From NCBI RefSeq assembly GCF_042646125.1, contig NZ_JBHRSW010000005.1:186001-250000 (forward strand): a stretch of 64,000 nucleotides of DNA, written 5' to 3'. Shown piece by piece: positions 18,014-26,760 of the stretch; the first letter of the stretch is position 1; each line of letters begins with the position of its first letter. Made by a program: the position numbers and the translations under genes. The DNA is from Glaciecola flavus. Lineage in GTDB: Bacteria; Pseudomonadota; Gammaproteobacteria; Enterobacterales; Alteromonadaceae. The notes under the pieces were generated by a model. It was given only the letters and a program-made list of their open reading frames with translations, made no database searches and was not told the origin of the DNA.

Positions 18014-19219
18014 GTGAGCGCCTTTTCACTCACCTCGCCCCCTTTAGCAAAGCAATATACCGCGCCGCAAATATTGTCCCGAATCATTTTCGTTTTATGC
18101 GCAGTGGTAAGTCTACAATCGATTAAGCTTTTCTGGTTTGCAGACTACACAAAGCACTTAATTAACATGCTTGTACACGTACTGTTATTTGCTTCGTGTT
18201 GGGTAATGCTGCAACGAGGTGCCTTTAGGTCGGCGCGAATTTTATTATTTGTAAGCTATTCAAGCTACATTGGATTTGCCTGCATACTGTGGCAAATGAA
18301 CCTCAATTTACAATACTTTTACTTACTCGCTATTGTTGTCGCTAGTTTGCTTTATAAAAAGAGGGAATCCGTAGAATTTTATAGTGTTCTTAGCATACTC
18401 ACCTTATGCTTTATTTCTTTTTTAGTGCAAACAAATTCTATTGAGCTCTTTGCAAATGCCTATAATTACTTAGCCTTCGTAAATAGCATCGTTTTGATGA
18501 TTTCTTGCGTCTTAAGTGCTATTTATATACGCCGAATGGTTAATGCTAATTGGGAAATATTGAAAAGGCATAGCAGTAATCAGCAGAGCATCGTCGATAA
18601 ACTCGCCCCGCCTATCTTTGACTTAACAAGGCATTCGCCAACGCTCTTTACCGAAGCAACTGAAATGCAAACCTACTTTTGCAGCGTTGCATATCTCGAT
18701 TTAGTCAATTCTACACAGTTGATTAAAGAAATAGGCGAGCAAAACGCCTTAACATACTTCCACCAGTTGTTTGTATCCTTCGATGCTGAAGCGCAAAATT
18801 TCGACGCCTTTCGAGTAAAAACAAATGGTGATCAATATATTTTTGTTGTGGGGCTTCACGAAAACAGCAATAAGAGCGGGCTGCACAAAGAGAATGCACT
18901 TAAAGCTTGTCAGTTAGTCAATGTTCTTTCAAGTGTCATTGAGCAATCTCCCTATTATCCAAGTTTGAATTTCAGAGCCGGGATTGCAAGTGGTGCAGTC
19001 TATGCTGGCATAATTAACCCTAATTATCCCAATTTTGATATATGGGGTGAAACGGTCATCCGCGCGTCTCGATTAGAAACTCACGCGAAAAACAAACAAA
19101 TATTGTTAGACGAACAAACTAGACAGTTTGTTCGAGGAACAATCCCCCTTAACACGCCAAAGCATACCTCACTAAAAGGTTTAGGTAGTACGATGTATGT
19201 GTCTATGCAACCAATCTAA
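18014..19219 (+). CDS. Membrane-bound class III adenylate/guanylate cyclase
   Basis: The protein has 401 residues from a GTG start. The N-terminal half has five to six hydrophobic helices (about residues 20-175), followed by a class III cyclase homology domain (about 220-400). Both metal-binding Asp are present: YLDLVNST and the second in VKTNGDQYIF. In the motif that normally reads WGDTVNxASR, this protein reads WGETVIRASRLE, so the transition-state Asn is Ile while the Arg is kept. Activity may be reduced or altered, or it may pair with another chain. Substrate (ATP or GTP) cannot be told safely. It follows purB by 41 bases and is convergent with kdsA. Confidence 0.8.
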   Translation: MSAFSLTSPPLAKQYTAPQILSRIIFVLCAVVSLQSIKLFWFADYTKHLINMLVHVLLFASCWVMLQRGAFRSARILLFVSYSSYIGFACILWQMNLNLQYFYLLAIVVASLLYKKRESVEFYSVLSILTLCFISFLVQTNSIELFANAYNYLAFVNSIVLMISCVLSAIYIRRMVNANWEILKRHSSNQQSIVDKLAPPIFDLTRHSPTLFTEATEMQTYFCSVAYLDLVNSTQLIKEIGEQNALTYFHQLFVSFDAEAQNFDAFRVKTNGDQYIFVVGLHENSNKSGLHKENALKACQLVNVLSSVIEQSPYYPSLNFRAGIASGAVYAGIINPNYPNFDIWGETVIRASRLETHAKNKQILLDEQTRQFVRGTIPLNTPKHTSLKGLGSTMYVSMQPI

Positions 19220-19235
19220 AACTTAGTGAGTTGGA

Positions 19236-20081
19236 TTACTGAATATCCAATGGCGCGAAACTTTTTACTAATGTATCGATTGATTTCATTTGCTGAAGAT
19301 AGGCTTCTAATTTATCCAGAGGTAAGGCGCATGGCCCATCACATTTGGCTTCTTCTGGATTGGGGTGGGATTCAATAAATAGGCCAGCCAAACCTAAGGC
19401 CATTCCACTTCTGGCTAGATCGGCTGCTTGACGCCTACGGCCATCCGCAGAATCCGCACGCCCTCCAGGTTTTTGCAAAGCGTGTGTGGCATCAAAAATA
19501 ACTGGCGCCATTGGCTTCATTTCGTCCATACCCAACATATCTACCACAAGGTTGTTGTAGCCATAACAACTACCCCGCTCGCACAGTAAAATCTTACTGT
19601 TTCCGCCCTCTTCAAATTTCTTAACAATGTGGCGCATCTCATGGGGTGCCAAAAACTGTGGCTTTTTAACATTAATTACCGCATCGGTTTTTGCCATTGC
19701 CGCCACTAAGTCGGTTTGTCTTGCTAAGAATGCTGGCAGTTGAATAACGTCTGCCACTTCCGCTACTGGTTCAGCTTGGAAAGGTTCATGCACATCGGTG
19801 ATGATTGGTACCTTGAAGGTAGATTTTATTTCTTCAAAAATCTTCAAGCCTTCTTCCATACCAGGCCCACGGTAGGAGTACATAGACGAGCGATTGGCTT
19901 TATCAAACGAGGCTTTAAATACATATGGAATAGCCAGTTTTTGTGTTACCTCGACATATGTTTCGGCGATTTGCATGGCCAAGTCACGAGATTCAAGTAC
20001 ATTCATACCGCCGAACAATACAAAAGGCTTGTCGTTCGCCACTTGAATGCTACCGATATTCACCTGCGTGATCTGTGTCAT
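19236..20081 (-). CDS. kdsA: 3-deoxy-8-phosphooctulonate synthase (KDO8P synthase)
   Basis: This 281-residue enzyme condenses arabinose-5-phosphate with phosphoenolpyruvate to give KDO-8-phosphate for lipopolysaccharide inner core. Landmarks are the FVLFGGMNVLESRDLAM start, FKASFDKANRSS, IITDVHEPFQ, LPAFLARQTDL, VNVKKPQFLAP, CERGSCYGYNNLVVDM and SHPNPEEAKCDGPCALPL. It is the last gene of the hemA-prfA-prmC-sirB2-kdsA run. The sirB1 gene that often precedes kdsA is absent. Confidence 0.97.
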   Translation of the reverse strand: MTQITQVNIGSIQVANDKPFVLFGGMNVLESRDLAMQIAETYVEVTQKLAIPYVFKASFDKANRSSMYSYRGPGMEEGLKIFEEIKSTFKVPIITDVHEPFQAEPVAEVADVIQLPAFLARQTDLVAAMAKTDAVINVKKPQFLAPHEMRHIVKKFEEGGNSKILLCERGSCYGYNNLVVDMLGMDEMKPMAPVIFDATHALQKPGGRADSADGRRRQAADLARSGMALGLAGLFIESHPNPEEAKCDGPCALPLDKLEAYLQQMKSIDTLVKSFAPLDIQ

Positions 20082-20094
20082 CTTGCTTCCTTAA

Positions 20095-20460
20095 TTAAAA
20101 TAAACTGTTTTTAGAAATGGCAATACTTGCCGTCACCGCCAGCCATACGATTGCACTCACTAGGCCAACAATACGCATTGGCGTGTTGCGCGCCCACTTT
20201 AATGCATAGGAAGCCGATAGAACGTAAAGGACAAATCCTACCGCTTTGGACGCCAACCACTTATGCTCATATGCGCCAATTTGTACAATCATCAATATGG
20301 CGGTAATAATCGCCAGTGTATAAAGAATATGTGGCGCTATCTTCAACACTTTTTTTTGCGCAAAAGACAAGTTAAATATCACACCTACAAAAGCAATGAT
20401 GACAACTAAAAGGGACAACACCATCGATGTTTGGTGTAAGTGTTTTAACATTGTGTACAT
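20095..20460 (-). CDS. sirB2: SirB2 family integral membrane protein
   Basis: This 121-residue protein has four predicted membrane helices (MVLSLLVVIIAFVGVIFNL, ILYTLAIITAILMIVQIGAY, AVGFVLYVLSASYAL and IVGLVSAIVWLAVTASIAI). The YTMLKHLHQTSM start and the placement between prmC and kdsA match SirB2 (YchQ). Its biochemical function is unknown. AAGGA lies 7 bases before the ATG; the stop is 13 bases before kdsA. Confidence 0.88.
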   Translation of the reverse strand: MYTMLKHLHQTSMVLSLLVVIIAFVGVIFNLSFAQKKVLKIAPHILYTLAIITAILMIVQIGAYEHKWLASKAVGFVLYVLSASYALKWARNTPMRIVGLVSAIVWLAVTASIAISKNSLF

Positions 20461-20495
20461 GGCGTATCCTTAATTTTATTTTGAAGCGATTTATA

Positions 20496-20573
20496 AACCG
20501 AACTCTGGATAAGCAATAGCGCCCAGCAAGGCTGCAATAGAGTCTTATACTATTTCTTATCCAGAACGCGGTT
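20496..20573. repeat. Inverted repeat between prmC and sirB2 (CCAGCA-loop family)
   Basis: Arms 20496-20513 and 20556-20573 match at 15 of 18 positions. The loop starts GCAATAGCGCCCAGCAAGGC, closely resembling the loop of the repeat at 1158-1204 read on the minus strand, although the arm sequences differ outside GATAAG. It sits within an otherwise continuous operon, so it may affect relative expression or mRNA stability. Confidence 0.7.
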
Positions 20574-20579
20574 CATCTT

Positions 20580-21437
20580 TTATCTGAACTGCCCAACCGT
20601 GACTCGCGGTAAATTATTTAAATCCTTGATCGTTTTAATCGCACTAAAGCCGCTTTCGTCTAACAATGTTTGCACTGCATTGTGTTGTTCAAAGCCATGT
20701 TCAATACCCAGCCACCCTCCTGCATTCAAGTACTGAGGCGATTGCGCAACAATTTGCTTAATATCAGCCAAACCGCTGTTTGCTGCAACGAGAGCAGAGC
20801 GAGGCTCAAAACGCAAATCCCCTTGATGCAAATATTCACTCGATTCTTCAACATAAGGTGGATTGCTGACGATTAAATCGAAGCCTAGCTTATCCTGTTC
20901 AAAAACGGAAAACCAATCACTTTGTAAAAATTGCGCCGACAGGCCATTTAGTTTTGCGTTTTGTTCCGCTAAGTGCACCGCACCTTGAATACGATCAACA
21001 CCATAAACCTGCCAGGATTGTTTTTCGCTAGCCAATGACAAAGCAATGGCCCCCGTGCCAGTGCCGAGGTCAAGCACCCTAGCTTTTTCGTAAAGTGTTA
21101 AACTTATCGCCCACTCCACCAATAATTCAGTCTCTGACCTCGGAATTAAGGTGTGAGAATTAGTCATTAGCTCCAAAGTCCAAAAACCGGTTTTGCCAAG
21201 AATATAGGCTACCGGTTTACCCGTAGCCCTTTGTTCGATGTACGACATGTAGCGGCTATAGTCTTCACTTGAAATAGCATCGTCGCACTTAAGTATGTAT
21301 TGCGCAGCAGTAACATCCAGCACAGATTGCATGAATAAGCGCGCTTCAAATAAAGGATCTTGAATCGACACCTGCTTACTATTTGCCAAAAAGATCCGGC
21401 CTTGCTCGACCGCCGCTTTAACTAAGGTGCTACTCAT
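20580..21437 (-). CDS. prmC: Peptide chain release factor N5-glutamine methyltransferase
   Basis: The protein has 285 residues from the ATG at 21437 (MSSTLVKAAVEQGR); an ATG 18 bases earlier is possible. PrmC methylates the Gln of the GGQ motif of release factors RF1 and RF2. SAM-binding motif VLDLGTGTGAIALSLA, the catalytic LIVSNPPYVEE and TGFWTLEL, IPRSETELLVE are all visible. It lies directly downstream of its substrate gene prfA. Confidence 0.95.
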   Translation of the reverse strand: MSSTLVKAAVEQGRIFLANSKQVSIQDPLFEARLFMQSVLDVTAAQYILKCDDAISSEDYSRYMSYIEQRATGKPVAYILGKTGFWTLELMTNSHTLIPRSETELLVEWAISLTLYEKARVLDLGTGTGAIALSLASEKQSWQVYGVDRIQGAVHLAEQNAKLNGLSAQFLQSDWFSVFEQDKLGFDLIVSNPPYVEESSEYLHQGDLRFEPRSALVAANSGLADIKQIVAQSPQYLNAGGWLGIEHGFEQHNAVQTLLDESGFSAIKTIKDLNNLPRVTVGQFR

Positions 21438-21468
21438 ACTTGCGCTATGAACCATTGCTGTTCGTTAA

Positions 21469-22557
21469 CTATGATTCGTCAGACAATGCGGCTAATAGGT
21501 CAGCTTGATGCTCTTGGCGAATGGGGTCAGCTAAGGCTCCCAAGTCTCCGGCAATCACATCGTCAAGTTTGTACAAGGTTAAGTTTATACGATGATCCGT
21601 TACGCGCCCTTGCGGAAAGTTATACGTTCGAATTCTTTCGGAGCGATCACCACTTCCCACTAAAGAACGACGTGTACTGGCTTCTTGTGCATCTCGTTTG
21701 TCTTGCTCCAACTGATTTAAACGAGCTTGCAAAACGGACATAGCCTTTGCTCTGTTTTTATGCTGGCTGCGCTCGTCCTGACATTCAACTACCACCCCAG
21801 TCGGGATATGTGTTAATCGAATTGCAGAATCTGTTTTGTTGACGTGCTGTCCACCGGCACCTGAGGCGCGAAAGGTATCGACTCTGAGATCAGCTGCATT
21901 GATTTCTATCGCTTCGGACTCTGGTATTTCTGGCAATACAGCGACGGTGCATGCAGAAGTATGGATCCGTCCTTGAGATTCTGTTTCCGGTACCCGCTGA
22001 ACACGGTGACCACCTGACTCAAACTTTAAAATACCGTAGGCGCCCTCACCTGACACATTGGCGATGATCTCCTTGTAGCCACCGTGTTCGCCCTCATTCG
22101 CACTCATGATTTCTACGCACCAACCTTTAGTCTCGGCATAGCGTGAATACATTCTGAATAAATCACCGGCAAAAATACCCGCTTCATCACCACCTGCTCC
22201 TGCCCTGATCTCAAGAAAGCAACTATTATCATCATTGGGATCTTTGGGTAAAAGCAAAACTTGCAAAGAGATATCCAAATCTTCCAGATTTGCTTTAGCT
22301 ACTTTCATCTCTTCTTGCGCCATCTCACGCATTTCAGGGTCGTCTTCCTGCATCATTTCTTGAGCTGAGGCAAGATCATCTTGTGCCTGTTTATACGCGC
22401 CGAATTGCTTAACCACTTCCTCCAGCTGGGAATACTCTTTTGATAAGGCTTTAAAACGGTTTTGATCGCCAATGACTTCAGGATCACCCAACAGTGCTTG
22501 TACTTCTTCAAAGCGCTCAACCAGAGTTTCAAGTTTGTGTATTACGGAGTCTTTCAT
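21469..22557 (-). CDS. prfA: Peptide chain release factor 1
   Basis: This 362-residue protein recognises UAA and UAG stop codons. It contains the GGQ motif that triggers peptidyl-tRNA hydrolysis (RASGAGGQHVNKTDSAIRLTH), the upstream IRAGAGGDEAG segment and ERIRTYNFPQGRVTDHRI near the C terminus. Length is the family norm. It is 13 bases downstream of hemA and upstream of prmC, the widespread hemA-prfA-prmC operon. Confidence 0.97.
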   Translation of the reverse strand: MKDSVIHKLETLVERFEEVQALLGDPEVIGDQNRFKALSKEYSQLEEVVKQFGAYKQAQDDLASAQEMMQEDDPEMREMAQEEMKVAKANLEDLDISLQVLLLPKDPNDDNSCFLEIRAGAGGDEAGIFAGDLFRMYSRYAETKGWCVEIMSANEGEHGGYKEIIANVSGEGAYGILKFESGGHRVQRVPETESQGRIHTSACTVAVLPEIPESEAIEINAADLRVDTFRASGAGGQHVNKTDSAIRLTHIPTGVVVECQDERSQHKNRAKAMSVLQARLNQLEQDKRDAQEASTRRSLVGSGDRSERIRTYNFPQGRVTDHRINLTLYKLDDVIAGDLGALADPIRQEHQADLLAALSDES

Positions 22558-22570
22558 TTAATTCCTGTTA

Positions 22571-23842
22571 TTATTCGTCTCTATCGACATATTTATCGTT
22601 CGCCACCAAGCCAGCTTTGAGTATGTCGATGATCTCAGTATTGCCAGATTTAATGCCCAGCTGCAGAGCTTTCGTTGGACCATGCATTAGTTGTTTGGAT
22701 AACTTAAAGGCCAAGCTCTTTAAAACCTCACTTGGATCATTTCCTTGAGCAAGCATACGTTCACTATTGCTGACTAGTTCCTTCGTCGCTTGCTCAGCTT
22801 GCATTCGATAGGAGCGAATCAAATCAACATGCTTCGCCTGTGCTAACCAATCACTAAAGGCCGATGCTTTCTCTGCCACCAACTGTTTTGCTTGCGCAGC
22901 CGCTTGCTCTCGATTGGCCAAATTTTGAGTAATGATGTCTTGTAAATCATCTACCGTGTAAAGGTATGCATCATCTAGTGCTTCAACTTCGTTTTCAATA
23001 TCTCTAGGGACTGCCAAATCAATCAACAACATCGGTTTATGTTTACGTTGTTTTAGCGCTGTACTCACCATACCCGTGCCAATCAAGGGTAAGGCACTTG
23101 CAGTGGAACTTATCACCACATCTGCCTCAGCCAAGTGCGACGGAATCTGGCTAATTGTAATTGCTTCTCCATGAAGTGTTTTAGCTAAACGCTTTGCGTT
23201 TTCTAGACTTCTGTTGGCAACCATGATTTGCTTTGCTTTTGCATCGAGCAAATGTTTACCGACCAATTCTATGGTTTCGCCAGCACCGACAAGTAGAATA
23301 CGGCTTTTGTCAATTGACGAAAAAATCTGCTTGGCGAGTTGCACTGCAGCAAAAGCGACTGAAACTGCATTTGCGCCAATTTCGGTCTGCGATCGCACTT
23401 GCTTGGCAACAGAAAAGGTAGTTTGAAACAACTTATCTAGCTGCACACCCACCGTGCCGGCTCGCTTTGCTTCGCTATATGCTTGTTTTACCTGACCTAA
23501 TATTTGCGGCTCACCCAATATAAGTGAGTCTAATCCACATGCCACTTGCATCAAATGACAAATCGTTGCATCCGTATCATTCTCGTACATGTGAGGACGC
23601 AAAGCTTCAGTGTCAACATCGTGAAATACAGCCAGCCAGTTTCCCAAGTCTTCTGTATTTAAACTGTTTGCCACATATACTTCTGTACGATTACACGTTG
23701 ACAGGATCACTATTTCTTCGCCACCACTTCTTTCCGCGAAAGCACTTAGCGCACGCACCAACTTGTCGGGAGTAAAGGCCACCTGCTCACGCAGAGCCAC
23801 TGGCGCCGAATTGTGATTAATCCCGATAGAAACAAAAGCCAT
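22571..23842 (-). CDS. hemA: Glutamyl-tRNA reductase
   Basis: This 423-residue enzyme reduces glutamyl-tRNA to glutamate-1-semialdehyde, the first committed step of tetrapyrrole synthesis. The catalytic Cys lies in ILSTCNRTEVY. ACGLDSLILGEPQILGQVK, the NADPH-binding ILLVGAGETIELVGKHL and DLAVPRDIE confirm the family. First gene of the operon on the minus strand, divergent from lolB. Confidence 0.97.
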   Translation of the reverse strand: MAFVSIGINHNSAPVALREQVAFTPDKLVRALSAFAERSGGEEIVILSTCNRTEVYVANSLNTEDLGNWLAVFHDVDTEALRPHMYENDTDATICHLMQVACGLDSLILGEPQILGQVKQAYSEAKRAGTVGVQLDKLFQTTFSVAKQVRSQTEIGANAVSVAFAAVQLAKQIFSSIDKSRILLVGAGETIELVGKHLLDAKAKQIMVANRSLENAKRLAKTLHGEAITISQIPSHLAEADVVISSTASALPLIGTGMVSTALKQRKHKPMLLIDLAVPRDIENEVEALDDAYLYTVDDLQDIITQNLANREQAAAQAKQLVAEKASAFSDWLAQAKHVDLIRSYRMQAEQATKELVSNSERMLAQGNDPSEVLKSLAFKLSKQLMHGPTKALQLGIKSGNTEIIDILKAGLVANDKYVDRDE

Positions 23843-23881
23843 GGAGTGAGTAAAAAGATACCTTTAATTAAAACCGTCGCA

Positions 23882-23910
23882 TTGTAGTAAAATACGCGGT
23901 ATTTTAAAAT
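23882..23910 (+). promoter_or_regulatory. Candidate promoter for lolB-ispE
   Basis: TTGTAG and TAAAAT are separated by 17 bases, 40 bases before the proposed lolB start. Prediction by consensus match only. Confidence 0.4.
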
Positions 23911-23949
23911 GGCTAAGTGCTTGTTTATTGCCAAAGAGAGGAACAAAAC

Positions 23950-24546
23950 ATCAAAAAACTAATACTGTTGGTGCCACTATTGTGGCTTACCGCTTGTGCA
24001 ATAAAACCGGAAGTGAGTGAAACAAGCCCAGTCATCGCTAATCAAAGCCTACCTGATGCTTGGAAACTATCCGGTAAACTCGCCGTTATCACACCTGAAG
24101 AGAGAAAAAGTGCATACCTAAGTTGGCAACAAAAAAATCAAACATTTGATATGGCGCTAACGACTATAGTGGGTTCGTCTGTCGCCAATATGAGCTTTGA
24201 TGGAAATATCGCCATACTAGAAGCCGATGGCAAAAAATGGCAAGATGTTTCGCCTGACAAGCTCATCGAAAACACCACAAGCTGGTCGATACCTGTTTCT
24301 TCTATTGCCGTATGGATGTCCGGACAGTCTGAACCAAGAGATTCTGTTTCTTTTTATGAGAATGGTTTAATTAAAAGCCTGATACCTAGCTGCATAGGAT
24401 GTGAAGTGTGGCAAATTACTTACAACAGCTATCGTCAATACAGTGTAGCCAAGCATAATCTCGTATTACCTCACAAACTCACTTTAAAAAATTCAAGCAA
24501 ACAAACTCAAGTAATTATAAGAATAGACAAGTGGCAGGCAGAATGA
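23950..24546 (+). CDS. lolB: Outer-membrane lipoprotein insertion protein LolB
   Basis: LolB receives lipoproteins from LolA and inserts them in the outer membrane. The lipoprotein signal KKLILLVPLLWLTAC has a lipobox LTAC. There is no ATG at its start: the best placed codon is ATC at 23950, 7 bases after GAGAGGA, while the nearest upstream alternative is GTG at 23917, which has no ribosome site and adds 11 polar residues. From ATC the protein has 198 residues, the usual length. Conserved parts include DAWKLSGKLAVITPEERKSAYLSWQQ and IPVSSIAVWMSGQ. Its last bases overlap the ispE start (ATGA). Confidence 0.85.
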   Translation: MKKLILLVPLLWLTACAIKPEVSETSPVIANQSLPDAWKLSGKLAVITPEERKSAYLSWQQKNQTFDMALTTIVGSSVANMSFDGNIAILEADGKKWQDVSPDKLIENTTSWSIPVSSIAVWMSGQSEPRDSVSFYENGLIKSLIPSCIGCEVWQITYNSYRQYSVAKHNLVLPHKLTLKNSSKQTQVIIRIDKWQAE

Positions 24547-25400
24547 CAGATGTAATTTGGCTCCCCTCTCCAGCAAAAATTAATCTTTTCTTACACATTT
24601 GTGGTCAATATCCAAATGGCTATCACAATCTTCAAACACTCTTTCAGTTGCTCGATGTTGGTGATGAAATAGGCTTCGCTGTGCATGATCGTGCAACAAT
24701 TGAACTTAAAACCCCAATGGCTGGGGTGGCAGAGCAAGATAACCTTATAATAAAAGCCGCTAAGGCATTACAAATTCATACAGGCAGCAACTGTGGTGCG
24801 GCCATTTTTGTCAAAAAACACTTGCCGATGGGTGGCGGTATTGGGGGTGGCTCGTCGAATGCAGCAACCGTATTACTGGCGTTGAATGCATTTTGGAAAT
24901 TGAATCTGCCGTTAACTGAACTGATGGACATTGCCACTACCATTGGCGCAGATGTACCGGTATTTATCAGGGGTAAAACTGGCTTCGCAGAAGGAATCGG
25001 AGAAATTATTACGCCGATGGACATACCCGAGCAATGGTATCTTGTCGCGAATCCTGGTGTGCATGTGTCAACACCTGACATATTTCAACACCCAGATTTA
25101 CCAAGAAACACGCAAATGATAAAAGCGCATGAATACAGCTTTGAAAGTACGCGAAACGACTGCCAAAATTTAGTGTGTAATCTGCAAGGGAAGGTTGCAA
25201 AATTATTACAGTGGTTGGTACACTACGCCCCGTCGAGAATGACGGGTACAGGTGCAAGTGTTTTTGCTGTTTTTAACAACAAACATGAAGCACAAAACGT
25301 ACTCCGACAACTACCAAATGAATTTAAGGGTTTTGTGGCAAAAGGAACGCAAACTTCAGTTTTGCACACAAAACTTGAAGATATTCTTAGAGCAAGTTGA
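24543..25400 (+). CDS. ispE: 4-diphosphocytidyl-2-C-methyl-D-erythritol kinase
   Basis: This 285-residue GHMP-family kinase of the non-mevalonate isoprenoid pathway phosphorylates CDP-methylerythritol. Motifs visible: LPSPAKINLFLHI (catalytic Lys), the ATP loop LPMGGGIGGGSSNAATVLLALN and the C-terminal MTGTGASVFAVF. The ATG at 24543 overlaps the lolB stop (ATGA), which favours it over the in-frame start 12 bases earlier. Translational coupling with lolB is likely. Confidence 0.96.
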   Translation: MTDVIWLPSPAKINLFLHICGQYPNGYHNLQTLFQLLDVGDEIGFAVHDRATIELKTPMAGVAEQDNLIIKAAKALQIHTGSNCGAAIFVKKHLPMGGGIGGGSSNAATVLLALNAFWKLNLPLTELMDIATTIGADVPVFIRGKTGFAEGIGEIITPMDIPEQWYLVANPGVHVSTPDIFQHPDLPRNTQMIKAHEYSFESTRNDCQNLVCNLQGKVAKLLQWLVHYAPSRMTGTGASVFAVFNNKHEAQNVLRQLPNEFKGFVAKGTQTSVLHTKLEDILRAS

Positions 25401-25525
25401 TTTCTAATTATTAGTTCATCATTCGCTTCTAGGTAATCGCCGTCAACCAGACTTTACATTAATCGTCAATGCTAGCCTCTCGCCTTTTGCTATCATTGCA
25501 TCAATATTGCACTGAGGAATATCTT

Positions 25526-26473
25526 GTGCCAGATATGAAGCTATTTGCAGGAAATGCTGTTCCTGAACTTGCTCAAAAAGTCGCCGAACGTCTATACACC
25601 AAACTCGGGAATGCCAGTGTAGGTCGCTTTAGTGACGGTGAAATTTGTGTCGAAATTCATGAAAATGTACGTGGTTCTGACGTTTTCATTATCCAATCAA
25701 CCTGCGCGCCAACAAACGACAATTTAATGGAATTAATCGTGATGATTGATGCCTTCAGACGGGCATCAGCAGGACGCATTACTGCCGTTATTCCGTATTT
25801 TGGATATGCCCGACAAGACCGCCGCGTGCGCAGTGCCCGGGTGCCTATTACCGCTAGAGTCGTCGCTGATTTCTTGTCTAGTGTGGGTGTAGATAGAGTA
25901 TTAACCGTTGATTTGCATGCCGAGCAAATTCAGGGCTTCTTTGATGTCCCAGTTGACAATGCATTTGGCACACCTATCTTGCTAGATGACATGTTTAAGC
26001 GAGATTTTACCTCTCCTGTAGTCGTATCTCCTGATATTGGCGGAGTAGTTAGAGCGCGAGCAACCGCAAAATTGCTAAACGACACGGATTTAGCGATTAT
26101 TGACAAGCGTCGTCCTAAAGCCAATGTCGCGCAGGTCATGAATATCATAGGTGATGTCAAAGATCGCGACTGTATCATTGTCGATGACATGATTGATACA
26201 GGTGGTACCTTGGCGAAAGCGGCTGAGGCACTTAAAGAACACGGTGCTAAGCGCGTGTATGCCTATGCGACCCACGCCGTATTTTCGGGTGATGCGGCCA
26301 AGATTCTCGGCGGGTCTGTCATTGATGAAATTATTGTCACAGACAGTATTCCTTTTTGCCCAGAAATACAAAAACTGGATAAGGTGAAAAAACTCACTTT
26401 ATCCGAAATGCTCGCAGAAACGATTCGACGCATCAGCAACGAAGAGTCTATTTCTGCAATGTTTGAATACTAA
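25526..26473 (+). CDS. prs: Ribose-phosphate pyrophosphokinase
   Basis: This 315-residue enzyme makes PRPP from ribose-5-phosphate and ATP. It starts at GTG (protein MPDMKLFAGNAVPELAQKV), preceded by GAGGA; the E. coli gene also starts with GTG and the same residues, and the longer open frame from 25469 is rejected. Conserved motifs: FSDGEICVEIHENVRG, YFGYARQDRRVRSARVPIT, DLHAEQIQGFFDVPVDN and the PRPP-binding DCIIVDDMIDTGGTL. It ends the lolB-ispE-prs run and is the last core gene before the glycan locus. Confidence 0.97.
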   Translation: MPDMKLFAGNAVPELAQKVAERLYTKLGNASVGRFSDGEICVEIHENVRGSDVFIIQSTCAPTNDNLMELIVMIDAFRRASAGRITAVIPYFGYARQDRRVRSARVPITARVVADFLSSVGVDRVLTVDLHAEQIQGFFDVPVDNAFGTPILLDDMFKRDFTSPVVVSPDIGGVVRARATAKLLNDTDLAIIDKRRPKANVAQVMNIIGDVKDRDCIIVDDMIDTGGTLAKAAEALKEHGAKRVYAYATHAVFSGDAAKILGGSVIDEIIVTDSIPFCPEIQKLDKVKKLTLSEMLAETIRRISNEESISAMFEY

Positions 26474-26535
26474 ATCCCTGCCACAATCAGCGGGGTATTG
26501 ATTGGTTTCAAATAGATCCATACCTCGGACTACAC

Positions 26536-26566
26536 ACCGCATTGAGAAAGTGTTTTTCAATGCGGT
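26536..26566 (+). terminator. Probable terminator of prs
   Basis: A perfect 10-bp stem (ACCGCATTGA / TCAATGCGGT) with an 11-base loop is followed by a short T-rich stretch, 63 bases after the prs stop. Confidence 0.55.
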
Positions 26567-26644
26567 TTACGTCAAGCTACAGATTCAGCCTACCCATCTC
26601 AATTTGCACAGATAATTTGTTTTATTTTTCATCAATTTTTTGTT

Positions 26645-26661
26645 CATTTGCATGACAAATG
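26645..26661. promoter_or_regulatory. Palindrome upstream of the NagB-II gene, candidate operator
   Basis: CATTTG and CAAATG flank a CATGA spacer about 100 bases before the deaminase start. Dyad symmetry and position suggest a regulator site, but no regulator is assigned and the match could be chance. Confidence 0.3.
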
Positions 26662-26684
26662 CTGCTACCTTACTTGGTGTATAT

Positions 26685-26717
26685 TAGGGTCTGTTGACCT
26701 TTGGTATACAGACCCTA
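26685..26717. repeat. 33-bp palindromic repeat, left boundary of the glycan locus
   Basis: The repeat starts TAGGGTCTGTTGACCTTTGG and ends ACAGACCCTA, with 10-bp complementary ends. It differs at one base from the copy at 57274-57306 in the same orientation. The same termini delimit the 267-bp element at 60654-60920. It lies just before the first gene of the locus. Confidence 0.9.
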
Positions 26718-26760
26718 AATACTCATGCACGAATAAAAGTATCATTTTTGAGGGAGACTA

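Noticed and set aside
26701..26709. TGGTATAC as an operator for an amino-sugar regulator before the NagB-II gene
   Set aside because: The bases are part of the 33-bp repeat that also occurs at 57274, where no such gene follows.
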